From positions 248,001-312,000 of the forward strand of contig NZ_AP018341.1 in NCBI RefSeq assembly GCF_003574135.1: a stretch of DNA of 64,000 nucleotides, in the 5' to 3' direction. A program made the translations under genes and the position numbers. This document shows positions 9,841 to 19,808 of the stretch, one piece after another (within the stretch, counting starts at the first letter, position 1; each line of letters begins with the position of its first letter). This DNA is from a cyanobacterium endosymbiont of Rhopalodia gibberula (GTDB lineage: Bacteria; Cyanobacteriota; Cyanobacteriia; Cyanobacteriales; Microcystaceae). The notes under the pieces were generated by a model that was given only the letters and a program-made list of their open reading frames with translations, did no database searches and was not told the origin of the DNA.

Positions 9841-11365
9841 ATATTTTCTCTGCGGCTCCTTCTTAAATTTCTATATTATTACCATCCAAAATCCCAATGG
9901 TTAACGCACCATTAAAAAAAATTTCACATTACTTCTTCCTGATACGTCTTGCTCGGCGACAGTAGAAATTTGTCCGAATAAATTAGCTGCTGGGTAGACC
10001 CACTATACTAGGGTGACCTTATAGTTAGGAAAGAACACAACTTTTAGATAATCACTAACATTAAGAGCGTTATTCACCAAGCTGATACTGATATAATTAA
10101 TTTAATAATCCGCTTAGCTATGAAATATTCTGAAGTAGGTTTATCACCAAAAATAAAAATATAAGAAGCAATATTTAAATTGAAATCATGCTTTTGCTTT
10201 AGACAGTTATAAAAGGTAATGATGTGTAAGATATTTAAATGTTGGCGTTTGTATTTATAAATGCGCTTAACGACTCGCTTGAATGCACGCCATTGAAGAC
10301 GAAAAGACGGATCATCTATAAACTTTTCTGATTTTTATACTTTATCGAGATATTTGATTCAAATCTTCCAATTTTTTAAACTAACTGTGGTAGTCTAGGG
10401 TGACTTTGAACTATCTAACTATAAAGAGTGACCCCGTTAGTAACGTTGATAAATTTTTCGGTATTACCTAAAAATCCAATGTGGACATGCTCGAAAAATT
10501 GTTGATTAATTTCGCAGATAATTTCTATAAGTCCAGGAAATAACCGACTAAAAATACTTAAGGAATATTTTTCTAAGGCTTCAGGTAATAGAAAATGGTT
10601 GGCTATAACCAAAAATATTTTGGATGATCTCCTTCCTGCTTTCTATTACCGTAGGGTGTTGGCAGTGTTAACTTTGTATCCCAAAACAGGGAGTAGTAAG
10701 GAATTCCTTTAACTATATAGTCAGGAACCCGATGAACTTGGTAAGCTCCACACTTCTTAGTATAAGGTTTCGTATAACTTCTAAAATTAACGGTGACTGA
10801 AGTTTCAAGATAGACTACTTTCCAGAGATTACCATTTTGTAGTCATTTATTCAGTAATTTTAACTTCTCAACTATTATGAATTTCTTGGCTAAAAATTTC
10901 AAATTTGGAGCTAATTATATAACTAATAGCTAAAATTTATAAACTCGATAAAGAGTCTATATAACAGGCAGCTAATCTTCCCAATTTTCCATTTCCCGAT
11001 CCGAGTTTTTTCTCGGAATCCATTAACTATTGAATATTTAGTCCTGATTCTTCTGCTACTTAGTAGATTTTCAATATCTAGGTTAATTAAATTGTTACTT
11101 AAATTTGGAATAATTAAGAATTATACTGATAAGTAGCAGGCAACTTTAATATCTATTTAGATTAGTTTGTATCGTATATAAGCTAACGTTGAGAAAAATA
11201 ATCACCGAAAGTATAAGCTAATGCAATTTAGACATAATCTGTTGTAGCAATAGTCGAAAACTTTTCCTAAATGTAGAAAATATTATCGAAGATCGCTCGT
11301 CGAAGAGTTTCTATTTTTAATCCAAAAAAATTATCTTCCGTGGCAAATTCTCTCAATGAAGATAT
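9841..11365 (-). pseudogene. glgP: Glycogen phosphorylase pseudogene
   Basis: Several minus-strand segments read as pieces of glycogen/starch phosphorylase in correct order but in different frames. They are TLRRAIFDNIFYI near 11290, VHRVPDYIVKGIPYYS near 10700, ANHFLLPEALEKY near 10590, YKRQHLNILHIITF at about 10215-10258, FFPNYKVTLV then stop then WVYPAANLFGQIST at about 9965-10040, and NGALTIGILDGNNIEI at 9866-9913. The remnant covers 1.5 kb against about 2.5 kb for a full gene. The jump from the KGIPY motif straight to the ANHFLLPEALEK motif shows an internal deletion of roughly 100 codons. Stops and frameshifts exclude function. The enzyme would have released glucose-1-phosphate from glycogen. 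Another copy may exist elsewhere. Confidence 0.9.
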
Positions 11366-11632
11366 ATTCATCAGTCTTTTGTTACCTTTTTTATTAGACG
11401 ATATATGATTCTAAGTTTAAAGTGAGTCGTCCCTAAAATAGTCTTGAAGAAATCTTAAAATCTTTATTGAAGTTAAAAAGAGAGAAATTTAGGTTAGGTT
11501 ATTGAATAATTTCTTCTGAATTAATAATTGAAAATCTGCGTTATTGATAAATATACTGACATACTTTCCAGTCAAATAAAAAATAATAATGGTATAGTAT
11601 GCCAATAAAATATCGGTAAACTCAAATCAGAC

Positions 11633-12157
11633 TTAATTTTTTATCAGTTTGAGAACTTCTCGTTGTAGGGAAGGATTGTTTTGAACTTTAGTGGCAATCT
11701 CATTAAACTCCCGGATGGTAAATCCTTGAGATTTGACTAATTCCCTTTGTTTGAGTAGATCTTCTTGGGCAATTTTTTTTACTTCAGGAAAAACATTCTC
11801 AAATTTTTCAAGATCTTCATTTGAGAAGTTCTCTATAGGCACTCCTGTGTTGCTCTTTCCTTGAGCAATTTCTCGAAAACGTTGTCTGCTTAATCCTTCA
11901 CTTTCAAGTACTTTAAGCATTTTTTGTGTAGTTTCTTGGGCTAAACTCCGTTGTTTTTTGATAGTTAGAGCAAATTTTTCTAAGTCTTTTACCGTGAGAT
12001 TTTTAGAAATCTGAGCTATGGTATGTCCCTGAGTTATCTGTTTAAATGCACTTCCTAATACATAGTCCCCTGTTTGACTCCAAGTTGGCAGTCCTCTCAC
12101 TCCCAATAATAAAGGTAACACTCCGATAAACTTTCCTAAAAGCAGTTTTTGAAACAT
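11633..12157 (-). CDS. Secreted DUF4168 protein, second copy
   Basis: The 174-residue protein has a hydrophobic N-terminus (LLLGKFIGVLPLLLGVRGLP) that can serve as a signal sequence. It then carries two helical blocks typical of DUF4168 (LEKFALTIKKQRSLAQETTQ and EDLEKFENVFPEVKKIAQ), each followed by a LSRQRFREIA/FTIREFNEIA motif. The LEKF...(G)L..RF.EI arrangement also occurs in the protein at 9055-9543, so the two are diverged paralogues. Role unknown, probably periplasmic. The gene is intact; its upstream neighbour is the GH116 gene, 830 bases away on the same strand. Confidence 0.72.
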   Translation of the reverse strand: MFQKLLLGKFIGVLPLLLGVRGLPTWSQTGDYVLGSAFKQITQGHTIAQISKNLTVKDLEKFALTIKKQRSLAQETTQKMLKVLESEGLSRQRFREIAQGKSNTGVPIENFSNEDLEKFENVFPEVKKIAQEDLLKQRELVKSQGFTIREFNEIATKVQNNPSLQREVLKLIKN

Positions 12158-12986
12158 TGTATGATTTCCTTAGACATATAAATCTGTGGCTATCTGTAAA
12201 TTTTAGATAGTCCTTTTGTCCTCTATTCATTGGTAATGTAAAGAGTTCTATCAATTTTAACAACTCTTGGTTCAAAAAAAAATATATGTAGGAATGTCAA
12301 AAAAAATTTATCTTTTTTTAGCTTTATCTGAATGAATAAATCCTCTCTTACGTAAATAACTACCCCTGTTATAAATCAAATAAATTATTTATCATAACTT
12401 AGTTAAATATATGTTACCTAGATTGCATTAGTACCATACTAGAATAGTTTCATACTAAATTCATTCAAGCTAATTTAATGAATATTTTATATTTTAATAT
12501 GAGACAATGTTAGACTAATTAAACTTAATTAATATCTGTAATCCACTTATTATATAAATTTATGGTTTAGCCGTCAATTTACTTTTTCTGAAAAAGATTC
12601 TTGATTGTCTACACGAAATCAAGCATTGAGTTTAATACCTATTAAAGGTATTCTTATCGAAATAATCTCAAGTTTCTCTTAGTTTCTACAGTAACATTTT
12701 GACTAAATATTAAAAAGTATAGATTAATCTTCTATCATTTAATTAATAATATGAAATTACTTTTTTTATAAAAAAATTTATTAATGGATATATAGAAAAT
12801 TTAAGAATCTTTTAAGCTCCAATTCTAAAAAATAACTTTATTTTTTAGAATTGGAGCTTAAAAGACCTTGGTTGACAGTAATAAATATATTTCTTATCAA
12901 ACTTAAAAGTTTTGCATAACTAATAGAATTTAATTATTCTACTACCTTTTAAATAAAAGGGTAGTACTATCTATCTGAGAAAAGGA
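12158..12986. other. AT-rich gap with large inverted repeat
   Basis: No coding sequence recognised. The one structured element is the 28-bp-arm inverted repeat at 12808-12865, about 120 bases beyond the end of the GH116 gene. Confidence 0.5.
12808..12865. repeat. Perfect inverted repeat, 28-bp arms, 2-nt spacer
   Basis: Arms 12808-12835 and 12838-12865 are exact complements around CT; the outer part reads TCTTTTAAGCTCCAATTCTA. It is downstream of the minus-strand GH116 gene and could end transcription. Its length far exceeds a normal terminator stem and matches the other fold-back repeats of the window. Confidence 0.9.
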
Positions 12987-15395
12987 TTATAAAGAACTAA
13001 AATTAGTTAATACTCCATAAATTCCCCAAATAGCCATTGCCCGTAGATAATGACATACACGAAAAGTTCCAACAGCCGTTATCGCTTCAGGAGTACGAAA
13101 TTGTAAGCCATTTTCATATATTTGTTTAATCACTACTTCAGTTAACTTCAACGCCTCGTCTCTGCGTCCCATTTGTACGAGAAATGCCGCCAAACCAAAG
13201 TTAATTCCTATCCAAACTTCTTGAGGATGGGTCGAATTAGGATCTTCGGGAATTCCATCAGGCTTCATACCATTTGCTGCCCCATATTTCCCTTCTTGAA
13301 ACTTCAAAAAACAAGCATCATAAATTTTGTTTAAGGTTGACTGGATATATTGCTCTTCAACTATATCAGGCAACCCTAATAAACGGGCATAAAATTGACC
13401 ACACAATTGATCTGCCATCACCACATTAGAACCACTTTTACTATCGAGTTGATAGTATTCTCCATTCCATAAAGTCTTGTGATAAATCAACCGAGATTGT
13501 TTTAACCAGTGATTGTAACTTTTTATATGATCACTGACTAGTTTTAGTTCGAATTCTAAATTGATTGGAGGATTGTTTAGGATAATTTCGCCGATTTTAA
13601 TAGCTGCTTCCAGGGCTGCTATCCATAATCCGCCACAATAGGCACTTATTCCTTGTAATTGCCAATCATCAAAAGTTTGATCAGGTGCACCGGAATTTTC
13701 GGGTATACCATCATTATCTAAATCAAAGGTTTTCAAATAAGTTAAAGTTTCTGCAATCGCCGGCCAACATTTTCCTAAAAACTCTTTATCTTTACCTGGT
13801 GTTAATAAGTAATCTCGATACACTTGCAGAACAAAATCACTGCCTAAATCTTTCCATAAATTACAATCTTGATAGCTAGTATAATTAGTTTTTTCCCAGG
13901 GATGTTCATTGGGGGCGCCTAAGTCATGAGGGGTTGCCCCTTTGGCTTTTCTAATTGCTTTTACTTGGTTATATCCAATAGTTCTAATGGTTTCATCATA
14001 GGTTGAAATTGCTCTAGCAAATGCTTCTAAAACTGACTTTTCTATTCTTGGCCAAAGCATCATTAACCCAAAGGAACCATATAGTCGAACATCTAGACTT
14101 TCATACCAACGATAGTCTAGACATTCGAGCACGCCAAATTGTCCAATAGGATCATTTTCTGAGGCGGCTGTCCATAAAGTTCCTCCATCAGTGAGTAAAT
14201 ACAATTCATTCAATAAAGCCATTTTAAACCAGTCAGGTAAATCGTCTCTTTCAATGATAGAAGACTGCCATTCTTCTATCCTTTTATGCCAAACACCAAA
14301 ATTTTTTAAAGCTGTTTTAACTATTGCCCAACCGTTCTTACCATTACGATTAAAAAAGTCAGTGTAGCGACGATAATATTCTACTCCTTGAGCAAATTCT
14401 GTGACAGGAAAATCCCAGGCTAAAACGAAGGGAATTTTCTTAGTCTTCCCAGGACGAATAGTAAACCGAATGGTCATGGCTGCAGCAAGTTGTTCTCCAG
14501 GTTCGGCTGGAGTTTCATCTTCGGTATTTGGTAACGATCCATTTATAGCGAAATTATCCCAAACTTCTGAACCATCTCCTTTGGGATTCCATTTTCCCAG
14601 ATAAAAAACTTCGATACTGGGATTAGTCATACTAGCAATGCAAATTTGTCCTTCCCCTTCTTGTACTTGAGTCTGGAGTTGAATGTGGTTGAGAATAAAC
14701 CCAACACCAAAGTTATCTCGCACCCATTGATTAAAATTTCCCGTACTCTGTCCCCATCGGGGTTGATATTTATATTCAGGGCTACCATCGTCTCTAACGG
14801 TAATTTCAGGAGATTTAATGGCATTGGTAAACCATCCCACAATATTTTGCCACGTTACCATAATACTGAGAGTAATAGGCTTATTCGTGGGATTGTGGGC
14901 AGTCCATTCAAAGATAGCTAAGGGATAGCTTGTTTCCTGATAATTATTTGGAATAATTGGGGAAAATTGCTCACAGACTAGTTTACTTTGAAATACACCT
15001 TGGTATTCATACCAACTGCGAGGATAAAGAGCGTGATAAGTTCCTTTTTCCGTAGGATACCAATTCCAAGTTGATAAAGTTCCATTTTCAGGCGGTTGGG
15101 TACACAGAGCATAAGCTTGAGAATTTTCCCCTTCAGATTGTTCAAAGACGCTAAACTGACAGGCAGGAATACTGCCGAATGTATGTTCACCCCCATCAAA
15201 ATGCCAAAGGTTGAAGTCACCGTGGGGAGAACGTCCAATGCAACCAGCTCCGAACCCACCGAGAGGCATCCCATGATTTGGTCCATCGTCTAAATTACTA
15301 GCTCTTCGTGCCGTATAGGGATTATCCCATCCTTTACCGATGGGACGTTTCCAAGTGCAAAGAGGAATCGTGGGAAAAGAAAATGGTGTTTTCAT
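12987..15395 (-). CDS. GH116 family beta-glucosidase / glucosylceramidase-like
   Basis: The 802-residue product matches the GBA2-type family GH116. The N-terminal beta-sandwich contains GMPLGGFGAGCIGRSPHGDF. The (alpha/alpha)6 catalytic domain contains LLNELYLLTDGGTLW near residue 400, holding the Glu of the nucleophile position, and GAPDQTFDDWQLQG near 570, holding the Asp of the acid/base position, followed by SAYCGGLWIAALEAA. The C-terminal NGMKPDGIPEDPNSTHPQEVW is also family-typical. No signal peptide is seen, so it is probably cytoplasmic and acts on beta-glucosides or glucosylated lipids; the substrate is not deducible. The long frame is uninterrupted in a region where neighbours decay, which suggests selection. 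Confidence 0.85.
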   Translation of the reverse strand: MKTPFSFPTIPLCTWKRPIGKGWDNPYTARRASNLDDGPNHGMPLGGFGAGCIGRSPHGDFNLWHFDGGEHTFGSIPACQFSVFEQSEGENSQAYALCTQPPENGTLSTWNWYPTEKGTYHALYPRSWYEYQGVFQSKLVCEQFSPIIPNNYQETSYPLAIFEWTAHNPTNKPITLSIMVTWQNIVGWFTNAIKSPEITVRDDGSPEYKYQPRWGQSTGNFNQWVRDNFGVGFILNHIQLQTQVQEGEGQICIASMTNPSIEVFYLGKWNPKGDGSEVWDNFAINGSLPNTEDETPAEPGEQLAAAMTIRFTIRPGKTKKIPFVLAWDFPVTEFAQGVEYYRRYTDFFNRNGKNGWAIVKTALKNFGVWHKRIEEWQSSIIERDDLPDWFKMALLNELYLLTDGGTLWTAASENDPIGQFGVLECLDYRWYESLDVRLYGSFGLMMLWPRIEKSVLEAFARAISTYDETIRTIGYNQVKAIRKAKGATPHDLGAPNEHPWEKTNYTSYQDCNLWKDLGSDFVLQVYRDYLLTPGKDKEFLGKCWPAIAETLTYLKTFDLDNDGIPENSGAPDQTFDDWQLQGISAYCGGLWIAALEAAIKIGEIILNNPPINLEFELKLVSDHIKSYNHWLKQSRLIYHKTLWNGEYYQLDSKSGSNVVMADQLCGQFYARLLGLPDIVEEQYIQSTLNKIYDACFLKFQEGKYGAANGMKPDGIPEDPNSTHPQEVWIGINFGLAAFLVQMGRRDEALKLTEVVIKQIYENGLQFRTPEAITAVGTFRVCHYLRAMAIWGIYGVLTNFSSL

Positions 15396-16753
15396 GAAGT
15401 TTATCTTAACCTGTTACAGTTATGTTATTAATACTATTAGTCGGCTATAAATTTCAACATCTATAGTCAAAGACAAACTAGACAATAAATCCAAAGATGC
15501 TTGTTAATTAACAGGAAAAATGTGAGATAAAGGTTAGATCCTTTTGTCCAAAGTTCTAAAGGTTCCTCCTCCTAAAGCAGTTTCAACTAGTCATATAATA
15601 TGACAAACAGCTTATAGTGACTATTGTAACGTATAGATTGCTAAACTTTTATACATTATACAAAATGACTAAACTTGTCTTTAATTTTCTTATAATAAAC
15701 AATATTTTTCTAATTGCGGAAAATACTCTAATAATCAAAGATATTTTTTCTTAATAAATGGAATATTCACCAAGAGTGCGCCCATTTTGCTTTCTATTCC
15801 TTAAATATTTAGAATGATCTAAAAGCAATTCGAGCAATCAACAACGATTGAACAACTTATCTGACTATAGCAAAATGATATCAGAGGGGTAATTTTTGTA
15901 AATCCTACGTGTGGAAAATCTGGATAAAAATAATGATTTATACATCAATAATGAGATTTTTTACTATTAAATAATTTTGTAAAAAATATAATTTTATTGT
16001 TTTTTTATAAAAAAGCGAAGTATTTAAATTCTTAAAATAAATAGAAAGATACTTTGTTATTTTTGATATGAAAATTAAATCAGTTAGTCTTATCAATTTA
16101 ATAAATAGGCAATATAAAATATACAAGCAAAGATTTGGCAGTATATAAATCTATAGTTAATTCAGATTTATATAATATTTTTTGAGTTTAATAATTTATT
16201 AGGAGTAGATTACAATTACCACTCAAATATGCTGGTTATCTTATTTGAACAAAAAAATACTAAATTTTATGATTTCAATCCTTTTACTTTCTTTACAAGA
16301 ACCAATAAATAAGTAAATAATATTTTTTGTTATAGAAATAAAACTATTATAATCACAATATTTACTCAATATGAAAAATATTAAAATTTCTAAAAATCTG
16401 CAAATACAAGAATATATTTAGCATGAATATTCTATTTTTTGTAAAAAAATAGATAACCTATTAACTTTTTTAGTATAAAAGAAGTACATGATAATATATA
16501 AGTAACTAAATAATCTTAACGAAGATATCTGTCGAGAACTAAATTTTTAATATCAGCGCAAAAAACGTATAAATAAAAATAAATAGCAACTTGAATTTTT
16601 TATTTTTTATTAACTTAATAAAGTCTAAAATCAAATCTATATTACTTAATGACCTAATCATTTATTAAAGTTTGACACATTGTCTTTTGACGAATATTAG
16701 AGATTATTTGTAAGATAAATCTCGCTAATACATTTAACTATCTAACGTTACCT
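15396..16753. other. 1.36-kb AT-rich gap without recognisable gene
   Basis: Short open frames are Lys/Ile/Tyr/Asn-rich translations of AT-rich DNA. A minus-strand run near 15540-15600 (ETALGGGTFRTLDKR followed by a stop) looks coding-like and may be a remnant; I cannot name it. Confidence 0.4.
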
Positions 16754-17107
16754 ATGGATTCAACAGTCGAAGAAAAAAAGCTCGTTTCTGTTCAACCCAC
16801 AGGCTTTTGTAATCAACAAAAAACAGCCCTAATCTCCATTGGTATTACCCCGACGGGCTATATTTCGATTGGCATCGCTCCCATGGGTATTATTGCTATT
16901 GGGATTGTCCCCATGGGGGTAATTTCATTTGGGGCAGTGGCTATGGGAACCGTTGCCGCTGGAGCAGTTTCTATGGGAATAGCAGCTTTTGGAGTCGAAA
17001 CGATGTCCCTCTTAAATTTAGGACGGTCACAATTGGGGTCTGTGGAAATTAAGTTCAAACCTCACAATCACGATAATTACAAAAACCATAATCATTCGAG
17101 TCCTTAA
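16754..17107 (+). CDS. Glycine/methionine-rich short-repeat protein with His-rich tail
   Basis: The 117-residue product is built from about eight six-to-eight-residue units of the form (I/A)-G-I/A-x-P/A-M-G-x-I (for example SIGIAPMGIIAIGIVPMG). Its regular glycine spacing suggests a beta-helix-like or membrane-hugging fold. The N-terminus is polar (MDSTVEEKKLVSVQPTGF) and the C-terminus is His/Asn-rich (HNHDNYKNHNHSSP), perhaps a metal-binding tail. I know similar repeat proteins in cyanobacteria only as hypothetical. The repeat region is less AT-rich than the flanks, arguing for real coding. It precedes the coiled-coil gene by 146 bases on the same strand. Function unknown. Confidence 0.65.
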   Translation: MDSTVEEKKLVSVQPTGFCNQQKTALISIGITPTGYISIGIAPMGIIAIGIVPMGVISFGAVAMGTVAAGAVSMGIAAFGVETMSLLNLGRSQLGSVEIKFKPHNHDNYKNHNHSSP

Positions 17108-17253
17108 AGTTCAATACCAGAATATATTTGAGATGAACTATTAATTTTCTGAAAACTTTACAAGCCAAGGATTAACCAAGTGAATTAAGGAAACCAAATC
17201 TGACTCTAGACCATCTATCTATATATTCAGAGCCAGCTCATATTGTCGTTCCT

Positions 17254-18399
17254 ATGAATAACTTTAATCCTCCTCAGATACCCTTAGATAATAATTTAGA
17301 TCTAAAGCATACTTCGGACTCCCTGAATCAGACCGATACTATTAACCCCAAAGTTTGCCCGATTACAACCCCAATCGTGGTCAATGAACCTCCTCCCTCT
17401 ACATCTGCGGAAATTTCAGTCACTTCTGATAACGACCAAGCTACCAGTCGGGATTGGTTCAACCTAGCCCGAAAACTACGGGAGCAAAATCGGGAACTAC
17501 TTGAGAGCATCGTAAAATTAGAACAATCTCTAGCTGAATCTCAACAACAGTCACAAGAAAAAGGGCAACAAGCGCATCGAAACGATTTCCTTATTACCCA
17601 GAAAACTGCCCAAGTCGATGCTATAAAAGCACAATTTGAAACTGCTCAAAAACAGTTGCAACAACAACAACAGGAGTTAAACATCCTTCAAGAAAAGTTG
17701 GTAACAACTCAATCTCAATTGACTCATGTAGAACATCAATGCACCCTACTTAAACAACGTTATCGAGAAAAAGCTGATCGACTAGAGCATAGTCAAAAAC
17801 AGATTGAAGAATTACAAACTAGGTTGCAACGACAACAACGATATACCCTACAGTATAAGGCGGCTTTAGATGAATGCTTGAGTAAGTCTACTAAAAAACA
17901 AGTTCAGCCCTCGATAAACTCTTTCAGTTCAACTAACACTTTTAATCCTAAGATAAATTCCATTAAAACCTGGTCAGAACAACTCACAGCACAAAAAGCG
18001 TCAGGGTCGATTTTAGCTAACGTACAATCGAGGGCTCCTCTTAAGCCAACTGATACCTCTAAACTCCTAGAAAAGTCTGAACCCTTATCGTCTTTGGGAC
18101 ATTCGGATCTACCTCTTCAAGATTCGTTCTCCTTAGCCCCAAAAATACCTGAAGCCGTGAAACATATAAAAACTGACACGGAGGAAATACTCAATCAAAA
18201 AAGTACGGAGTTGATATCAGCTAATTTTGATCCCAAAACTGTTGCTAAGCATGATGTGCACTCTCACAAAATGGTTACTCCAACATCTCAAGAATTAGCA
18301 GTACAGCCTCCTGTTACTTTTAGTTTTGACATCGATTGTAATAAACCTCATGATAAAGCTAAGATTGACTTACCCTCTTTTTTGTCTAAACGAAATTAG
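17254..18399 (+). CDS. Coiled-coil protein of unknown function
   Basis: The 381-residue protein has a disordered Pro/Ser/Thr-rich N-terminus (1-60), a long heptad-patterned coiled coil (about 65-215) rich in Gln, Glu, Lys and Leu, and a low-complexity C-terminal tail to about 365 that ends in LDLPSFLSKRN-like sequence (KIDLPSFLSKRN). The coil starts at SRDWFNLARKLREQNRELLE, a likely conserved head. No membrane segment or enzyme motif is visible. Such proteins in cyanobacteria are generally structural or scaffold proteins. Neighbours are the repeat protein upstream and carbonic anhydrase downstream on the same strand; spacing does not prove an operon. Not recognised further. Confidence 0.65.
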   Translation: MNNFNPPQIPLDNNLDLKHTSDSLNQTDTINPKVCPITTPIVVNEPPPSTSAEISVTSDNDQATSRDWFNLARKLREQNRELLESIVKLEQSLAESQQQSQEKGQQAHRNDFLITQKTAQVDAIKAQFETAQKQLQQQQQELNILQEKLVTTQSQLTHVEHQCTLLKQRYREKADRLEHSQKQIEELQTRLQRQQRYTLQYKAALDECLSKSTKKQVQPSINSFSSTNTFNPKINSIKTWSEQLTAQKASGSILANVQSRAPLKPTDTSKLLEKSEPLSSLGHSDLPLQDSFSLAPKIPEAVKHIKTDTEEILNQKSTELISANFDPKTVAKHDVHSHKMVTPTSQELAVQPPVTFSFDIDCNKPHDKAKIDLPSFLSKRN

Positions 18400-18522
18400 T
18401 AGTAATTGTCAACTTCAACGTTGAAACCATTAATCTTTGGTTAGGAACTGTTCTGAAAATTAACTAATCAGGTGATTAACGCTATAATTGGACCCAATAG
18501 TCCCGATAGACCAACTGAAATT

Positions 18523-19293
18523 ATGGATAGACGCTCTTTTCTCAAATCAATTCCCGTGGGATTAGCAGGTACAAGCTTTAGCTTGAGTTTTCCTTCATTA
18601 TTAGCAGCTATTGGCAAAGAAAATCATAGTGAATGGGATTATCAGAATCCTGAACAATGGGGAGATATTTCCGAAGAATACCGAGTTTGTAAAACTGGAA
18701 AACAACAATCACCTATTGACTTACAATCCCCTATTAAATCTCATATTGGACATGTAGAAATTTTTTATAAAGAAATTCCCCTGCGCATTATCAACAATGG
18801 TCATACCATTCAGGTTAATAGTGTACCAGGGAATTTCATTATTGTTGATGATCAAAAATTTGAGCTTTTACAATTTCATTTCCATCATCCTAGTGAACAT
18901 ACTGTCAATGGAAAAAACTACCCGATGGAAATCCATCTGGTTCATCGAAATCAACAGGGTTCCCTTGCTGTTTTAGGAGTTTCTCTTAAACAAGGACAAG
19001 AACATCAAACTCTTCAGTTAATTTGGGATAATATTCCATCCAGAAAAAGTGCTGAAAAATTAATTTCTGATCGTTATATTTCCTTAAATAAACTGTTACC
19101 GACTAGCTTTGATAGCTACCGATATTTCGGTTCTCTGACTACTCCTCCTTGTTCTGAGATTGTTTATTGGATAGTATTTCGAGAACCGTTGGAAGTTTCT
19201 CTTAGACAAATTCAACGATTTAAACAAATTTTTTCCTCAAATGCTCGCCCAGTTCAACCGATTAATCGTCGTTTTATTCTGACCTCTCTCTAA
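18523..19293 (+). CDS. ecaA: Alpha-type carbonic anhydrase with Tat signal
   Basis: The zinc enzyme interconverts CO2 and bicarbonate. Zinc ligands are visible in LQFHFHHPSEH near residue 125 (two His) and MEIHLVHRN near 145 (third His). The family motifs QSPIDLQSP near 65 and TTPPCSE near 206 are present. Starting at the ATG at 18523 gives MDRRSFLKSIPVGLAGTSFS, a clean twin-arginine signal, so export to the periplasm or outer surface is likely; an in-frame GTG 17 codons upstream would bury that signal. The 256-residue length fits. An external enzyme could ease inorganic-carbon supply, or pH balance in an endosymbiont. The symbol follows the cyanobacterial EcaA precedent. Confidence 0.88.
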   Translation: MDRRSFLKSIPVGLAGTSFSLSFPSLLAAIGKENHSEWDYQNPEQWGDISEEYRVCKTGKQQSPIDLQSPIKSHIGHVEIFYKEIPLRIINNGHTIQVNSVPGNFIIVDDQKFELLQFHFHHPSEHTVNGKNYPMEIHLVHRNQQGSLAVLGVSLKQGQEHQTLQLIWDNIPSRKSAEKLISDRYISLNKLLPTSFDSYRYFGSLTTPPCSEIVYWIVFREPLEVSLRQIQRFKQIFSSNARPVQPINRRFILTSL

Positions 19294-19808
19294 AACCGAT
19301 TAAACAAATTCTCCAAAGTCCCCAGACGAATTATGATTGAGACTGGTAAGTTTTAGACCTAAATCATGGGTGAAGCTAAACATTGTAAGAATGGCATTAG
19401 AAGAAAATATAGTCAGGATACAATTATTTTTTCTCAACTTCCTATTCCTATTATTAAACGTCGAACTGACGTTTTCTATCAATGAACAATTCAGGGGGCT
19501 TGGATCGACGTTGGCATTGTAATCAGCATTTTATAAAAAACATTGTATCGGTCCTGCCATAGGTTGCTGGTAAATTCAATACAGTCAGCCTATAAATTAG
19601 TGAGAAACTGTCTTAAACAAAATAGTAATCAGCCTCTACATGCTTCATGAGTTCTAGAAAAAAACTAGAAGGTCTGATCCCAATTCCCCACAATGACGTT
19701 CCAGTTTTTTATTGCTCGTGTCTGAGTTTTTACTTCTTGTGATCTGCTTCGCTATGTGTCTACAAGTAGTTTGAATTACTTAGTGGATTATCATGATAAT
19801 GCGGCAAC
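19294..19808. other. Gap of about 500 bases, no gene recognised
   Basis: Short frames occur on both strands (for example 19337-19522 plus and 19300-19482 minus) but overlap each other and match nothing I know. A 14-bp palindrome ATTATCATGATAAT lies near 19787. Confidence 0.4.

Noticed and set aside
10415-10612. 65-codon minus-strand frame as a gene
   Set aside because: It reads as an internal segment of glycogen phosphorylase and belongs to that pseudogene.
14978-15286. 102-codon frame overlapping the GH116 gene
   Set aside because: Same-strand shadow in another frame of a well-supported long gene.
15938-16126. 62-codon Lys/Ile/Tyr-rich frame
   Set aside because: Typical chance frame in extremely AT-rich DNA.
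19300-19522. Overlapping small frames on both strands after the carbonic anhydrase
   Set aside because: They overlap each other, have no recognisable motif and no ribosome-binding site.
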